A DNA stretch of 64,000 bases, from NCBI RefSeq assembly GCF_000962805.1, contig NZ_JZTW01000001.1:682001-746000 (forward strand). The letters are read 5' to 3'. Each line of letters begins with the position of its first letter. The first letter of the stretch is position 1. The translations under genes were made by a program, and so were the position numbers. The DNA is from Pseudarthrobacter chlorophenolicus (GTDB taxonomy: Bacteria; Actinomycetota; Actinomycetes; Actinomycetales; Micrococcaceae). A model generated the notes under the pieces. That model was not told where the DNA came from. It made no database searches and was given only the letters and a program-made list of their open reading frames with translations. Shown here one piece after another: positions 16,686 to 29,339 of the stretch.

Positions 16686-18126
16686 CCGGCCATGCACTTC
16701 CGGACGGCCCTTGGGAGCCGTTGCCCGGTGCGGTGAACGCCGCACCCCGGCCAGGGACGCCCTCGGGGTCAGCACCCGTCTCGAGCAGGCGGAGGAGCGT
16801 AAGGTCCAGGCCGTCCTTCCTCATCCGGAGGTCCATGTACAGCAACGACATCACCGACGTCTGGAACGCGTAACCCAACGCGCCCACCAGTGCCCCTAGG
16901 ACAGCGGTGGCAATCCCCACGGCCACCGCCATCCCCGCGTCCTGACCGGATCCGCCGTGGGGTGAGACGACGGTGCCGAGGAAACTGGTCAGCAGGCTGA
17001 CCGGGATCATCACTACCTGGCTGATCACGCCCACCAGAAGACTTACCACGAGGGTCATTCCGAAAATTCGCCACCAGTTGCCCCGGGTCAGCTGCCAGGA
17101 CCGGCGCAGGGCGGCGATCGGACCGACTTCCTCGATGACCACCGCGGCAGGGGCAACCATGACCTTGATGGCGATCCAGGCAAACACCGCGATGAAGGCA
17201 GGGACAAGGGGAATCAGGAACAGGGCGCCCGCCGCCCGGTCGGTTCCGGCGATGAGAGCCACAGCCACGCCACCGAAGACCAGGAAAGCAAACAGCACGG
17301 CAGCCACCAGCAGCGCAGCGAGGCCAATCAGCGCGCCGGCCCTGGACTTGGCCAGGGCCCACATCTGGCGGAACCCTGTGGGCCTGTTCAGGATCGACCG
17401 GGCGACAGGAACCACCATGGCCCCCTGCAGAACGGCGGAGATGACGAGCGTCAAAATGCTGACAACCAGGATGGCGCCTGCGAAGCCGAATCCCATACCG
17501 GCCAGATCCGCGGGGCTGGCGCCCTCCACCCAGGCCTCTATGGACCCGGCAGATGTGGCGGACACGGCCGTGACGACGGCGGCCAGTATCGCCGAGAGCG
17601 ACTGCGCCAGCAGGGCGGCACCCAGCATGGCCTTTGGGTTCCGGCGGATGGCCTGGAAGGAGCCGTCAAGGATCTCGCCGAACATCAGTGGCCGCAGAGG
17701 AACGATGCCGGGCTTTGGCGGGGCAACGTAGCGCGGCTGTCCGTATATATTCCCAAATTGGTTCCCGGAGGCCGGTCCATAGGGCGTTCCGTAGGGCTGT
17801 TGGGGATAGGCGGCGCCCGCGTAAGCCGGCGGGGGACCGTTCCACGGTGCCTGCTGGCCATAAGGCGGCTGGCCCGGCCCCGGCTGGGCTTGGCCTGGTT
17901 GGACTGGGCTGCCGCCCGGCTGCTGGGACCATGGCGCGGGGGGACCCCACGATGGAGTGCCGCCCCAAGTCCCGCCGGCGGCTCCCCGGTTCGGAGCCAT
18001 CCACCCGTCATCGCTCCGGTCCCGCTGGTACCCGCCGCTGCCGTCCTGGCTTTGGCCGGGCCGCGGTCCCCGGGAACTGTCGGAGGGCTGCTCCGGTTCC
18101 TCCCGGCCTGATTCCTGTCCTGACAC
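16675..18126 (-). CDS. Pro/Gly/Gln-rich membrane protein (glycerophosphodiester phosphodiesterase membrane-domain type)
   Basis: A 483-residue protein with a GTG start and GGAAGGA five bases upstream. Residues ~1-135 are a disordered Pro/Gly/Gln/Tyr-rich tail. The rest has about six transmembrane helices, beginning after LRPLMFGEILDGSFQAIRRNPK, a motif of the GPDPase membrane-domain (DUF7847-like) family. No catalytic phosphodiesterase domain is present. It heads the minus-strand MoxR operon. Its role is unknown, but its placement suggests it is part of the same envelope-associated assembly. Confidence 0.78.
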   Translation of the reverse strand: MSGQESGREEPEQPSDSSRGPRPGQSQDGSGGYQRDRSDDGWMAPNRGAAGGTWGGTPSWGPPAPWSQQPGGSPVQPGQAQPGPGQPPYGQQAPWNGPPPAYAGAAYPQQPYGTPYGPASGNQFGNIYGQPRYVAPPKPGIVPLRPLMFGEILDGSFQAIRRNPKAMLGAALLAQSLSAILAAVVTAVSATSAGSIEAWVEGASPADLAGMGFGFAGAILVVSILTLVISAVLQGAMVVPVARSILNRPTGFRQMWALAKSRAGALIGLAALLVAAVLFAFLVFGGVAVALIAGTDRAAGALFLIPLVPAFIAVFAWIAIKVMVAPAAVVIEEVGPIAALRRSWQLTRGNWWRIFGMTLVVSLLVGVISQVVMIPVSLLTSFLGTVVSPHGGSGQDAGMAVAVGIATAVLGALVGALGYAFQTSVMSLLYMDLRMRKDGLDLTLLRLLETGADPEGVPGRGAAFTAPGNGSQGPSGSAWPDVR

Positions 18127-18306
18127 GCTCTTCCTTCCCCCATTCCGGCGGCACTCTTGTCCCGCGGCCGGGCCCCGACAGCCGTTGGCCGCCGGGAAGG
18201 TCCGGCACGGTCCCAGCCTATAGTTCCGGCGTCGGAGGTCCTAGCGTTCCGCCATGCCGAAGCCGCTGAACAGGACAAAGCCCCCCTGATAAGGGAATAT
18301 ATAACT

Positions 18307-18981
18307 ATGAAGGCACGCATTCTGGTGGTTGATGATGATGAAGCGCTGGCCGAAATGATTGGAATTGTCCTTCGCAATGACGGCTTTGAACCCGTCTTCT
18401 GTGCGGACGGCGCCCAGGCGCTTGACATCTTCCGGTCATCACGGCCGGACCTGGTCCTGCTGGACCTTATGCTTCCCGGAGTGGATGGCATTGAGGTCTG
18501 CCGGCAGGTCCGCGCTGAGTCGGACGTGCCCATTGTCATGCTCACGGCCAAGGCGGACACCTCCGACGTCGTCCGTGGCCTTGAATCCGGCGCCGATGAC
18601 TACGTGCCAAAACCGTTCAAGCCCGCCGAACTGGTAGCACGTGTTCGGGCCAGGCTTCGCCCGGGAGACCAGAAGGCACCCGAAACCCTGCGGATCGCGG
18701 ACATCACCATTGACGTTGCCGGGCACACGGTAAGCCGGGGGAGCGAACGGATTTCCCTGACGCCGCTGGAGTTCGACCTCCTGGTGGCCCTTGCCCGCAA
18801 GCCGTGGCAGGTATTCACCCGTGAACTGCTGCTTGAACAGGTGTGGGGGTACCGCCACGCGGCGGACACCCGCCTGGTCAACGTCCATGTCCAGCGCCTG
18901 CGGTCCAAGATCGAGCAGGACCCGGAAGCTCCGGAAGTTGTATTGACGGTACGTGGTGTCGGCTACAAAGCAGGGGCCTGA
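18307..18981 (+). CDS. mtrA: Two-component response regulator MtrA
   Basis: A 224-residue OmpR-family regulator. The receiver begins ILVVDDDEALAEM, and Asp53 is the phosphoacceptor (LVLLDLMLPG). Lys102 (PKPFKP) completes the site. The C-terminal winged helix contains LTPLEFDLLVALARKPWQVFTRE. MtrA controls cell division, cell-wall metabolism and osmotic responses in Actinobacteria. The ATG at 18307 is chosen by homology, with AAGGG 12 bases upstream and a TATAGT hexamer at 18219 as a possible -10. It overlaps mtrB by 29 bases. Confidence 0.97.
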   Translation: MKARILVVDDDEALAEMIGIVLRNDGFEPVFCADGAQALDIFRSSRPDLVLLDLMLPGVDGIEVCRQVRAESDVPIVMLTAKADTSDVVRGLESGADDYVPKPFKPAELVARVRARLRPGDQKAPETLRIADITIDVAGHTVSRGSERISLTPLEFDLLVALARKPWQVFTRELLLEQVWGYRHAADTRLVNVHVQRLRSKIEQDPEAPEVVLTVRGVGYKAGA

Positions 18982-20968
18982 CCCCGCTTCCTCCGACGGG
19001 GAACGCCGGTCCGGCGTCCCCGCCCAGGCGACCCCCGGAGAAGCATCGGATTCGGAACGGCGTGCGGCGGCGCAGCCACATCAACAACAGGCTCAGCAAG
19101 AACCGCAGCCGCACCAGGAGCCGCAGCGCCATCAAACAGCGCAGCACCACCAGACGCCGGAGCACACGGACGCCATTAGCCCCGGATTCAGGCAGTTCGC
19201 ATTCCGTGTGCGGATCTGGCAGCGCCGTGCCGTCATCGTCAGCCTCAGGGTGGCCAGGCTCGTAAAGACCGGTATCTTCCGCTTCCTGCCGGCCCTGCGT
19301 TACGTCGGACGCGCCCTGCAAAAGCGTTGGCGCCGTTCCCTGCAGTTCAGGACAGTCCTCACCACCCTGCTTCTGGCCGTCATGTCGTTCGCCGTAGTTG
19401 GCGCCTACCTGTCGAACCAGATCGCCAACAACCTTTTCCAGGAACGGCTCACGCAGGCCGAATCGGAAACCCGGTACAACGTCAAGCAGGTCCAGGAGAC
19501 GTTCGACGGCGCCCAGGTCACCGACCAGTCAAGCGTCATTACCCTGGTCTACGACACCCTGAACGCGGTAGAGGGCCGTGGCTCGGTGATCCAGCGGCGG
19601 TATGTCTTCGAAGCCATGCCGGAGCAGACCAAGCCACGGAACCGCTGGGTGGAATCCCGGGCATCGGATCAGCTGACAGTCAGTGTTATTCCCCCTGAGC
19701 TCCGCAAGGCGGTCCAGGAATCCGGCAAGGACCAATATTGGGCGTCCACCGTGATCCCCGTGGGCACCGAGGACCGGCCAGGCATCGCCGTCGGTAACAA
19801 GGTCACGTTCAATGGCACGGTCTATGAGTTGTACCTGATCTACGACCTCAACACGGCGCAGCAGACGCTGGACGAGATCCAAAGCGTCCTCTGGGCCGGC
19901 GGCGCTGTGCTGGTGCTCCTGATTGGTGCTGTGGCCTGGTACGTCACACGCAACGTCGTGAGCCCGGTCAGCCACGCGGCCATGGTGTCGGAGAAACTGG
20001 CCGCCGGGCAACTCCAGGAGCGGATGGTGGTCCGCGGCGAGGACGAGGTGGCCAGGCTGGGCGCCTCGTTCAACCACATGGCTGCCAGCCTGCAGGAGCA
20101 AATCACCCAGCTGGCCACCCTTTCGCAGATGCAGCAGCGCTTCGTGTCCGATGTTTCCCACGAACTGCGCACTCCCTTGACAACGGTCAGGATGGCGGCC
20201 GAAGTACTGTACGACGCCCGTGACGATTTCGACCCCATCAACAAACGGTCTGCCGAGTTGCTCTACAACCAGGTGGAGCGGTTCCAGTCGCTGCTCTCGG
20301 ACCTGCTGGAGATCTCCCGCTTCGACGCCGGTGTGGCGGTGCTGGACGCCGAACCGGAAGACATCCTCCAGATCATCGCCCACGTCATCGAGGGTGCCTC
20401 GCCCGTAGCTGCGGAGTACGGCTCAGAGATCGTCCTGAGTGCCCCCGACGGCGCCATCGTTGTGGACATGGACGCGCGCCGGATCGACAGGATCCTGCGG
20501 AACCTGATCCTGAACGCCGTCGAACACGGCGAGGGCCGGCCGGTGACCGTCACAGTGGCAGCCGGTGAAACCGCCGTCGGCATCGCTGTCCGTGACCACG
20601 GCATCGGCATGGAACCGGCCGAGGCGGCCCGGGTCTTCGACCGGTTCTGGCGGGCTGACCCTGCCCGCGCCCGGACCACCGGTGGTAGCGGCCTGGGGCT
20701 ATCCATTGCCGCGGAGGACACCAAGCTCCACAACGGCTGGCTGCAGGCCTGGGGGAGGAAAGGCAGCGGGGCAAACTTCCGGCTTACCCTGCCGCTGCGC
20801 CAGGGCGAAGAGATCGGCAACTCGCCGGTCCAGCTCGAACCCGAAGACAACATCACCACGGGAGAACCGGGCAGCGTTCCCCGGGAACCCGACACCAGGA
20901 ACATCCTGGTCCTGGAAACCGGTGCGGCGCGGTTGGCGCCGCTGCCGACAACGAAGGAGAACCCATGA
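18953..20968 (+). CDS. mtrB: Sensor histidine kinase MtrB
   Basis: A 671-residue membrane kinase that phosphorylates MtrA. Residues 1-75 are cytoplasmic and disordered, with an unusual His/Gln-rich run (six His within residues 43-71). Transmembrane helices lie near 134-155 and 312-332, with an extracytoplasmic sensor between them. HAMP follows at ~333-385, the phosphoacceptor His403 is in [11 protein letters not shown], and the ATPase domain has its N box ([10 protein letters not shown]) and G boxes ([15 protein letters not shown]). The GTG start lies inside mtrA, and no later start is visible before the helices. Its stop overlaps the lpqB start. Confidence 0.96.
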   Translation: MVSATKQGPDPASSDGERRSGVPAQATPGEASDSERRAAAQPHQQQAQQEPQPHQEPQRHQTAQHHQTPEHTDAISPGFRQFAFRVRIWQRRAVIVSLRVARLVKTGIFRFLPALRYVGRALQKRWRRSLQFRTVLTTLLLAVMSFAVVGAYLSNQIANNLFQERLTQAESETRYNVKQVQETFDGAQVTDQSSVITLVYDTLNAVEGRGSVIQRRYVFEAMPEQTKPRNRWVESRASDQLTVSVIPPELRKAVQESGKDQYWASTVIPVGTEDRPGIAVGNKVTFNGTVYELYLIYDLNTAQQTLDEIQSVLWAGGAVLVLLIGAVAWYVTRNVVSPVSHAAMVSEKLAAGQLQERMVVRGEDEVARLGASFNHMAASLQEQITQLATLSQMQQRFVSDVSHELRTPLTTVRMAAEVLYDARDDFDPINKRSAELLYNQVERFQSLLSDLLEISRFDAGVAVLDAEPEDILQIIAHVIEGASPVAAEYGSEIVLSAPDGAIVVDMDARRIDRILRNLILNAVEHGEGRPVTVTVAAGETAVGIAVRDHGIGMEPAEAARVFDRFWRADPARARTTGGSGLGLSIAAEDTKLHNGWLQAWGRKGSGANFRLTLPLRQGEEIGNSPVQLEPEDNITTGEPGSVPREPDTRNILVLETGAARLAPLPTTKENP

Positions 20969-22680
20969 CCGGCCGCGGCCGTCCGGCACAGCTCGGTGCT
21001 TTCCTGCTGGCGCTGCTGGTTGTGGTGCTGGCAGGCTGTGCCCGGATACCCATCTCGGGGCCGGTCGGCAAGAGCAGCGAAGGCAGCGCCGGCAACCTGA
21101 ACGCGCCGGTCTTCCTCCCGGCTGCACCCCAGCCCGGTGCATCACCGGAAACCATCATTGACTACTTCTACCGCGCGGGCAGCGGCTACGAGGACGACTA
21201 CGCCGTGGCCCGCCAGTACCTCACGCAGGCCTCGTCCGTGTCATGGAAACCGGACCAGCGCGCGTTGGTCTACCGGGATGCGCGGGTGGTGGCCACCGGG
21301 ACGGAAAACGTCTACAACTACGAACTGGACGTTGCCTACACCGTCGACGCCGACGGCATCACCACCCAGTCCCCGGAAGGCACCGTGGAACGGATTCCCG
21401 TCACGGTTACCCAGGTAGACGGGGAATGGCGCATCTCGGCAATACCGGACGGGACCGCTATCGCCGAGGAAACTTTCAAGGTGATTTACGGCGCCTATCC
21501 CATCTACTTCTACGACCCCACGTTCACTTATGCCGTCCCCGACGTCCGCTGGTTCATCAGGAATAAAACGGTCAAGGCCATGACGAGCGCGCTGCTGGCG
21601 GGGCCGGCCCCCTACCTTCGCGGCGCCGTGGCCAGTGCCTTCCCGTCGGGAATCAAGCTCGCCCGCGAGTCCGTCCCCGTTGTTTCGGGAGCCGCGCAGG
21701 TGGACCTGACGGCCAAGGAGCTCACGGAGACATCCCCCGAGGACCGTCTTCGGATGCAGATGCAGCTCACGCTGACGTTCCGCAGCCAGCCCGACGTCGT
21801 GAATGTCGAGCTGCGGGCCAACCAGGACCTGGTGAGGGTGGAGGACAACGGCTCAGTCCTCCCACCGGTGCAGGACAAGAGCGCCCCCTCACGCCAGATC
21901 GCCGTCAGCGGCAATGAACTGGTGCGGTACGAAAACAACAGGATTTCGCCACTTCCGGACATGCAGCCCGTCTCCGCCCTCGACCCACGGTTCCCCGCAG
22001 AGTCCCCGGTGTCCCAGACCGCTGCGTTCCTCAACGAGAGCCGAACAACCCTGTACAGCATCAATCCGGGACAGCCGGCCCGTGCCCTGACTACGCGGAG
22101 CACCCTGAGCCGGCCCTCCTTCAGCCTCAACGACTGGGTCTGGTCGGCCGGGCCCGGGGGAAATGGGGCCACGGAAGTGGTGGCCTTCCGGCCCACCGGA
22201 GTTGCAGAAGGGGCATCGGTTCCGTCGGTGACACTGGCGCCGGCCTGGCTGGCGGGACGGTCCGTCAAGGAATTCCGGGTTTCCCGGGAAGGCGTCCGGG
22301 CGCTGGTCATTTCCGAACAGAACGGCAAGACCCGGGTCCAGGTCGCGGGGATCATCCGCGGCGGCGACGGGACACCCCGTGAACTGACCCAGCCAACCAC
22401 CCTGGCGACCGACAGCAACCCCGACCAGGGCGCCTGGGTCAACGACTCCACGGTTGTGGTCATGAAGGGCGCGGCGGCGGCCAACGTCACCCCGGAACTA
22501 CTCTCCCTCACCTCGGGACAGCCCCAGCAGCTCGCCCCCTGGCCGGGCCTGGTGGCGCTGAGCGCAGGCAACGGACCGGAGGAGATCTACGGGCAATCGT
22601 CTGAAGGCATCTTCCAGCGGCTTGGTAACGGCTGGTCGCCGCAGATCAAGGGCCCCATCGATCCTTCGTACCCGGGGTAG
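20965..22680 (+). CDS. lpqB: Lipoprotein LpqB (MtrAB accessory)
   Basis: A 571-residue lipoprotein with lipobox VLAGC (Cys25). The N-terminal half has the GerMN-type domain seen in LpqB proteins, and the C-terminal half is a beta-propeller-like region. LpqB interacts with the extracytoplasmic sensor domain of MtrB and tunes the system in mycobacteria. The ATG overlaps the mtrB stop (ATGA) and is preceded by AAGGAG, so it should be made together with the kinase. Confidence 0.94.
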   Translation: MTGRGRPAQLGAFLLALLVVVLAGCARIPISGPVGKSSEGSAGNLNAPVFLPAAPQPGASPETIIDYFYRAGSGYEDDYAVARQYLTQASSVSWKPDQRALVYRDARVVATGTENVYNYELDVAYTVDADGITTQSPEGTVERIPVTVTQVDGEWRISAIPDGTAIAEETFKVIYGAYPIYFYDPTFTYAVPDVRWFIRNKTVKAMTSALLAGPAPYLRGAVASAFPSGIKLARESVPVVSGAAQVDLTAKELTETSPEDRLRMQMQLTLTFRSQPDVVNVELRANQDLVRVEDNGSVLPPVQDKSAPSRQIAVSGNELVRYENNRISPLPDMQPVSALDPRFPAESPVSQTAAFLNESRTTLYSINPGQPARALTTRSTLSRPSFSLNDWVWSAGPGGNGATEVVAFRPTGVAEGASVPSVTLAPAWLAGRSVKEFRVSREGVRALVISEQNGKTRVQVAGIIRGGDGTPRELTQPTTLATDSNPDQGAWVNDSTVVVMKGAAAANVTPELLSLTSGQPQQLAPWPGLVALSAGNGPEEIYGQSSEGIFQRLGNGWSPQIKGPIDPSYPG

Positions 22681-22782
22681 GGGCCGCACATACAGCCGTC
22701 CAATGAGGACGCGGCGCGAGCTGGGTCCACATAGGCACTGTTACTGCTTTCCTTTGCTGACGGCCGGGGTCATCGTTGAGCC

Positions 22783-23631
22783 GTGGGCATCGAATCAACT
22801 CCCGGCAGTGGCCGGGCGGACCCTGACCTCCTCCCGTCCCAACCTGCGGCCAGGCACCGATCAGAACATCAAAGCGCCCTACTGCGGTTTGCTGACCAGG
22901 TGGGCGGAGCCGCGGCCGACCTTTTGGCCCTGGCCATCCCTGCTGACTGTGTGGGCTGCGGCGCTGAGGACCACCAGCTCTGCCCGCACTGCTCCCGGCA
23001 GCTGCGCCGGCTCACCGCGCAACCCTTCCGTGCCGAAGCTGCCGCACCCGCGCTGACAGGTGTGGACGGGAGGATCCTGCTGCCGGTGGTTGCGGCAGGC
23101 GTTTACAGGGAAGAACTCGCGCAGGCTTTGCTGTCCTTCAAGCGCCACGGCCAGCACCGGCTCCGGAAGTGCCTGGGCAGGGCGCTCGCAGATGCGGTGC
23201 GGACGGCAACGGGAGACCGCCAGCCGTTTGTCCTGGTTCCGGTTCCCACGAGCTCAGCCGCCTATCTGGCAAGGGGATTCAGCCCTGTGCACCTGCTCCT
23301 CGCCGAAGCAGTCCGGCAGCTTCCCGGCGCTGTCATGCGGGACGTCCTCGGTAAGGCCAACCCCGGAGGTATCCTGCCTGCGGGTGGCCAGAAAGGCCTC
23401 GGCAGGGGCGACCGGGCAAGGCGCGTCCGGGGCTCCATGACGGTGCGGCGGCGCGCCCGCGGCACGGTGGCCGGGAGCCGCTGCATCATCGTCGACGACG
23501 TCCTCACCACCGGTTCCACGCTGTCCGAAGCCGCGCGTGCACTGCACCGCGACGGGGCCAGGGTGGCAGGAGCGGTGGTCCTCGCCGCAACGCGTCCGCC
23601 AGTCTCAGGAAGCCCGGACGGCCCATCCTAA
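22783..23631 (+). CDS. ComF-family phosphoribosyltransferase-like protein
   Basis: A 282-residue protein. An N-terminal zinc-ribbon-like knuckle (CVGC near residue 56 and CPHC) precedes a PRTase fold with the PRPP-binding loop CIIVDDVLTTGST. ComF proteins assist DNA uptake in competent bacteria, but in most Actinobacteria the gene is simply conserved beside lpqB with unproven function. The start is GTG 22783. The 102 bases after lpqB hold no clear terminator, so read-through from lpqB is possible. Confidence 0.87.
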   Translation: MGIESTPGSGRADPDLLPSQPAARHRSEHQSALLRFADQVGGAAADLLALAIPADCVGCGAEDHQLCPHCSRQLRRLTAQPFRAEAAAPALTGVDGRILLPVVAAGVYREELAQALLSFKRHGQHRLRKCLGRALADAVRTATGDRQPFVLVPVPTSSAAYLARGFSPVHLLLAEAVRQLPGAVMRDVLGKANPGGILPAGGQKGLGRGDRARRVRGSMTVRRRARGTVAGSRCIIVDDVLTTGSTLSEAARALHRDGARVAGAVVLAATRPPVSGSPDGPS

Positions 23632-23679
23632 GCCAGTAGCGAAACTACAGCGACTTAGAAAAAAATAAACCGGGAAAGG

Positions 23680-23705
23680 ATGAATAACGGATGACGATGA
23701 ACTAA
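23680..23705 (+). other. Two overlapping mini-ORFs in the hpf leader region
   Basis: ATG AAT AAC GGA TGA (23680-23694) overlaps ATG ACG ATG AAC TAA (23691-23705) by an ATGA junction. A purine-rich GGGAAAGG lies just upstream, closer than an ideal Shine-Dalgarno. The region from 23632 to 23830 is otherwise non-coding and also has GGTAC/GTACC inverted repeats at 23717-23737. Whether it is transcribed is unknown. Confidence 0.25.
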
Positions 23706-23830
23706 CGTCGGTGGTGGGTACCAAGACAGAATGTACCTTTCGATGGCGGCTCGGAGAGGGGCTCGACTGTCAGGCAGATCGGCCCAGGGAAGCGCCGCCG
23801 TCGTGTCACCGAAGTCATTTGGAGGGCACC

Positions 23831-24556
23831 ATGGAGTTTATGATCAGCGGACGAAATCTGACAGTGTCAGACCGGTTCCGCGAATATGCCGGGGAGAAGA
23901 TCTCAAAGATCGAGTCGTTGGGGGACAAAGTCCAGCGGGTCGATGCCAAGGTTTCCAAAGAGACCAATGCCCGGCAAACAGGCGACCAGTTGACCGTTGA
24001 GGTGACAGTCCTGGGCCGCGGACCGGTGATCCGCGCCGAAGCCAGCGCTGCAGACAAGTTCGCCGCCTTCGATCTTGCGTACAACAAGCTGCTTGAACGC
24101 CTGCGCCGGGCCAAGGACCGGAAGAAGGTCCATCACGGACGCCACACGCCCAAGGCTGTGAGGGAAGCAACCGCGTCCCTCGAACCGGCCAGTGCGCACG
24201 AGCCCCTTTACATGGAGGCCAGCCACCGGAGCGAGGCCAGCGCGTCATCCGCCGACAGGTCTCCCTACGACGTGGACAATGATATTCCGGCGGGCGATTC
24301 CCCCGTCCTGATCCGCCGGAAGGTCTTCCCGGCAGCGTCGCTGACACTCGACGACGCAGTGGACAACATGGAACTCGTGGGGCACGACTTCTATCTGTTC
24401 GTCGACAAAGCCACCAATACCCCGTCCGTCGTGTACAGGCGGCGCGGCTGGACCTACGGTGTAATCACGCTGGACCACGAGTGCGAACCCGGAGACACCG
24501 TGGTGGAAGAAAAGATTCTGGCCTACCGCTCGGATGATGCTGCGGCAACCGCTTAG
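23831..24556 (+). CDS. hpf: Ribosome hibernation promoting factor, long form
   Basis: A 241-residue long-form HPF. The N-terminal S30AE domain (residues 1-~105) binds the 30S decoding centre, where it blocks mRNA and tRNA. The C-terminal domain (~185-241, with FYLFVDKATNTPSVVYRRRGWTYGVI) drives ribosome dimerisation. The ATG at 23831 has GGAGG six bases upstream; the frame is open to 23711, but this RBS decides the start. The gene's location next to comF and secA is conserved with M. tuberculosis (Rv3241c). Confidence 0.95.
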   Translation: MEFMISGRNLTVSDRFREYAGEKISKIESLGDKVQRVDAKVSKETNARQTGDQLTVEVTVLGRGPVIRAEASAADKFAAFDLAYNKLLERLRRAKDRKKVHHGRHTPKAVREATASLEPASAHEPLYMEASHRSEASASSADRSPYDVDNDIPAGDSPVLIRRKVFPAASLTLDDAVDNMELVGHDFYLFVDKATNTPSVVYRRRGWTYGVITLDHECEPGDTVVEEKILAYRSDDAAATA

Positions 24557-24588
24557 GGTGCCGGCAGCAATCAACAGAAAGGACTGGC

Positions 24589-25830
24589 GTGCCGGCTTCG
24601 CTGAGCCTTAACCAGGCCCGGCGGATCGCTCTGGCAGCACAGGGGCTCGACAAAGGACGGCCCACCGGACCCGTAACTTTGCGGACGGTGGGCCGCACCT
24701 TTGCCCGCTTGCAGCTGGTCCAGATCGATTCCGTGAATGTCCTCGCGCGGAGCCATTTCCTTCCCTTCTATTCGCGCCTCGGGAACTATGACAGGAGCAT
24801 TCTGCACAGGATGTCCGGGGTCCACCCGCGCCGTATGGTCGAATATTGGGCCCACGAGGCCAGCTACATCCGGCCGGAACACCATGCGGACCTCCTGCTC
24901 TGGCAGAAGCGCGCGTGGGTTGGTGCCGGGAGCATGGACCCGGACCAGCGGGCCGCGATATCGGAACTGATCCTGGCAACACTTGCCGGAAGCCGTCCGC
25001 TGACTGCATCTGAACTGACCGCCCGGATTGGCCACGTGGAAGAACGGCAAACAGGCAACTGGGGCTGGAACTGGAACGCCGTCAAAAGGGTCCTCGAACA
25101 CCTTTTTGAAGCGGGGCTCGTCTCCGCAGCTGCACGGACAGAGCAATTCGAGCGGAAATACACGCTCACGGCGAGGATTCTCCCGCAAGCCGGAATGGGC
25201 CCGGGGGAGGACTCCACCGAGCCCAAAGACCGGGCCGCGGCGCTGGACCGGCTAACGGACGCTGCCGCCCGCGCTCACGGCATCGGAACTGTCCGGTGTT
25301 TCGCCGATTACTTCCGGACACCCGTCAAGGCGACTGCGCAGTCTGTGGAGCGCCTGGTCGACCAGGGTGCCCTGGAACCGGTGAGAGTCACGGGATGGAA
25401 CCGCGATCTCTACCGCCATGCAGATGCTGTCCTGCCGCGGAGGGCCACAGGCCGTGCCCTGCTCAGCCCCTTTGATTCCCTGGTGTTCGAGCGTCGCCGG
25501 CTTGAAGAACTCTTCGGCTTCCACTACCGGATTGAGATTTACACTCCCGAACACAAGCGGCGGCACGGCTATTATGTCCTTCCCTTCCTCCTCCGGGACG
25601 GCATCGTAGCCCGAGTGGATCTGAAGGCCGACCGCGCGGGCGGAAAACTGCTGGCCCGGGCCGCCTTCGCCGAGCCGGCCGCCCCGCCGGACACCGCCGT
25701 CGAACTTGCCGCGGAACTGCGCCTTATGGCTGAATGGCTGGGGCTTCATTCCGTGGAGGTTTGGCCGTCGGGTGACCTCGCGCCGGACCTTGCGCGGGCC
25801 AACGGCACCGCCGACTCCGATCCGCTCTGA
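24589..25830 (+). CDS. Winged-helix DNA glycosylase, YcaQ/AlkX-like
   Basis: A 413-residue HTH_42/AlkZ-superfamily protein made of repeated winged-helix domains. The catalytic motif is Gln45-Ile46-Asp47 in LVQIDSVNVLARSHFLPFYSR. This QxD form marks the YcaQ/AlkX branch, which excises crosslinked or bulky N7-alkylated purines; the AlkZ branch has QxQ. The conserved YWAHEASYIRPEHH segment is also present. The GTG start at 24589 has AAAGGA upstream. It lies 32 bases after hpf and was probably co-transcribed with it. Confidence 0.85.
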   Translation: MPASLSLNQARRIALAAQGLDKGRPTGPVTLRTVGRTFARLQLVQIDSVNVLARSHFLPFYSRLGNYDRSILHRMSGVHPRRMVEYWAHEASYIRPEHHADLLLWQKRAWVGAGSMDPDQRAAISELILATLAGSRPLTASELTARIGHVEERQTGNWGWNWNAVKRVLEHLFEAGLVSAAARTEQFERKYTLTARILPQAGMGPGEDSTEPKDRAAALDRLTDAAARAHGIGTVRCFADYFRTPVKATAQSVERLVDQGALEPVRVTGWNRDLYRHADAVLPRRATGRALLSPFDSLVFERRRLEELFGFHYRIEIYTPEHKRRHGYYVLPFLLRDGIVARVDLKADRAGGKLLARAAFAEPAAPPDTAVELAAELRLMAEWLGLHSVEVWPSGDLAPDLARANGTADSDPL

Positions 25831-25862
25831 GGGAAACTGGCACCGGCAGGTTGTCTCTCCCG

Positions 25863-25868
25863 TAGACT
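25863..25868 (+). promoter_or_regulatory. Putative -10 hexamer (TAGACT) for secA
   Basis: TAGACT lies 45 bases before the secA GTG, giving a leader of about 38 bases. No clear -35 is visible; the region overlaps only the end of the glycosylase gene spacer. Confidence 0.4.
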
Positions 25869-25912
25869 AAAAACGCCAGAATTCGGCGGCATGAGACTGG
25901 GAGCATCTTCAC

Positions 25913-28663
<2,751 letters not shown>

Positions 28664-28695
28664 GGCAGCATCCGAGGGACGACGGCTTCTAAGGC

Positions 28696-28742
28696 AAAGG
28701 GCAGGGCCAGCGGGACAAAGCATCCCGGGCCCTGCCCTTTCT
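28696..28742 (+). terminator. Intrinsic terminator after secA (possibly bidirectional)
   Basis: AAAGGGCAGGGCC (28696-28708) pairs with GGCCCTGCCCTTT (28728-28740). It ends in TTTC on the plus strand and AAA on the other side. The Rv3235-like gene, transcribed leftward, ends at 28755, so the hairpin can serve both. Confidence 0.85.
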
Positions 28743-28754
28743 TGGTCCGGGTGG

Positions 28755-29282
28755 TCAGCCGATAACGAGTTCAGTGACCCGCCACACCTGCTTGCTGCGC
28801 TCCAGGCGGATTGCCACGGCCCGTGCACGTACGTCATCGACCACCACGGCACTTGCTTCATAGGTGCCTTCCGCCACTTCGCAGATCCTTACTGACCGGA
28901 CAACGGAATTCCGGTGCAGGCGGCCCAGCGCAGGATTTCCGGTCCTGGTGATCTCCCGCCGAATCAGTGCGGCGCGGTGCTGGAGGGCAGCGAGGCATCG
29001 GGGGTCAAGCCTGCGTGCCAGTTGGTGGACGGGCCGGATCCCGGCCAGCACTTCCATGGCAGCCTGCACTGTTCCCCGCGTGAGGGCCCGGACTTCAGCT
29101 TCCTCATCCGCGGCCCGGAGACGTACTGGCTCTCCGGGCCGCGGGGTCGATCGGCCCTGTTCCAGAGCCCGCAACTGTCCCTGTCGCAGCGACGCCTGGC
29201 TGGCTGTGCCAGGGGTGAAGCCTTTTTCAGCATTGCTTTCTGTTCTTCGCCGGAGGACGCGGATCGGCGTTACTGCTGGCAT
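28755..29282 (-). CDS. Rv3235-family protein
   Basis: A 175-residue basic cytoplasmic protein. The C-terminal half shows the Rv3235 pattern: VHQLARRLDPRCLAALQHRA, then a beta-rich tail ending RVTELVIG. The start at 29282 follows GGGGAAAGCA; an earlier in-frame ATG at 29327 overlaps the LysM gene end. M. tuberculosis has Rv3235 a few genes from secA1, so the neighbourhood is conserved. No function is established. The LysM gene lies just upstream on the same strand, suggesting one transcript. Confidence 0.83.
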   Translation of the reverse strand: MPAVTPIRVLRRRTESNAEKGFTPGTASQASLRQGQLRALEQGRSTPRPGEPVRLRAADEEAEVRALTRGTVQAAMEVLAGIRPVHQLARRLDPRCLAALQHRAALIRREITRTGNPALGRLHRNSVVRSVRICEVAEGTYEASAVVVDDVRARAVAIRLERSKQVWRVTELVIG

Positions 29283-29339
29283 TGCTTTCCCCTTTTGGTG
29301 CGTGCGGCGCCGGCACTCGACCGGCATGGTTGCGGATGC

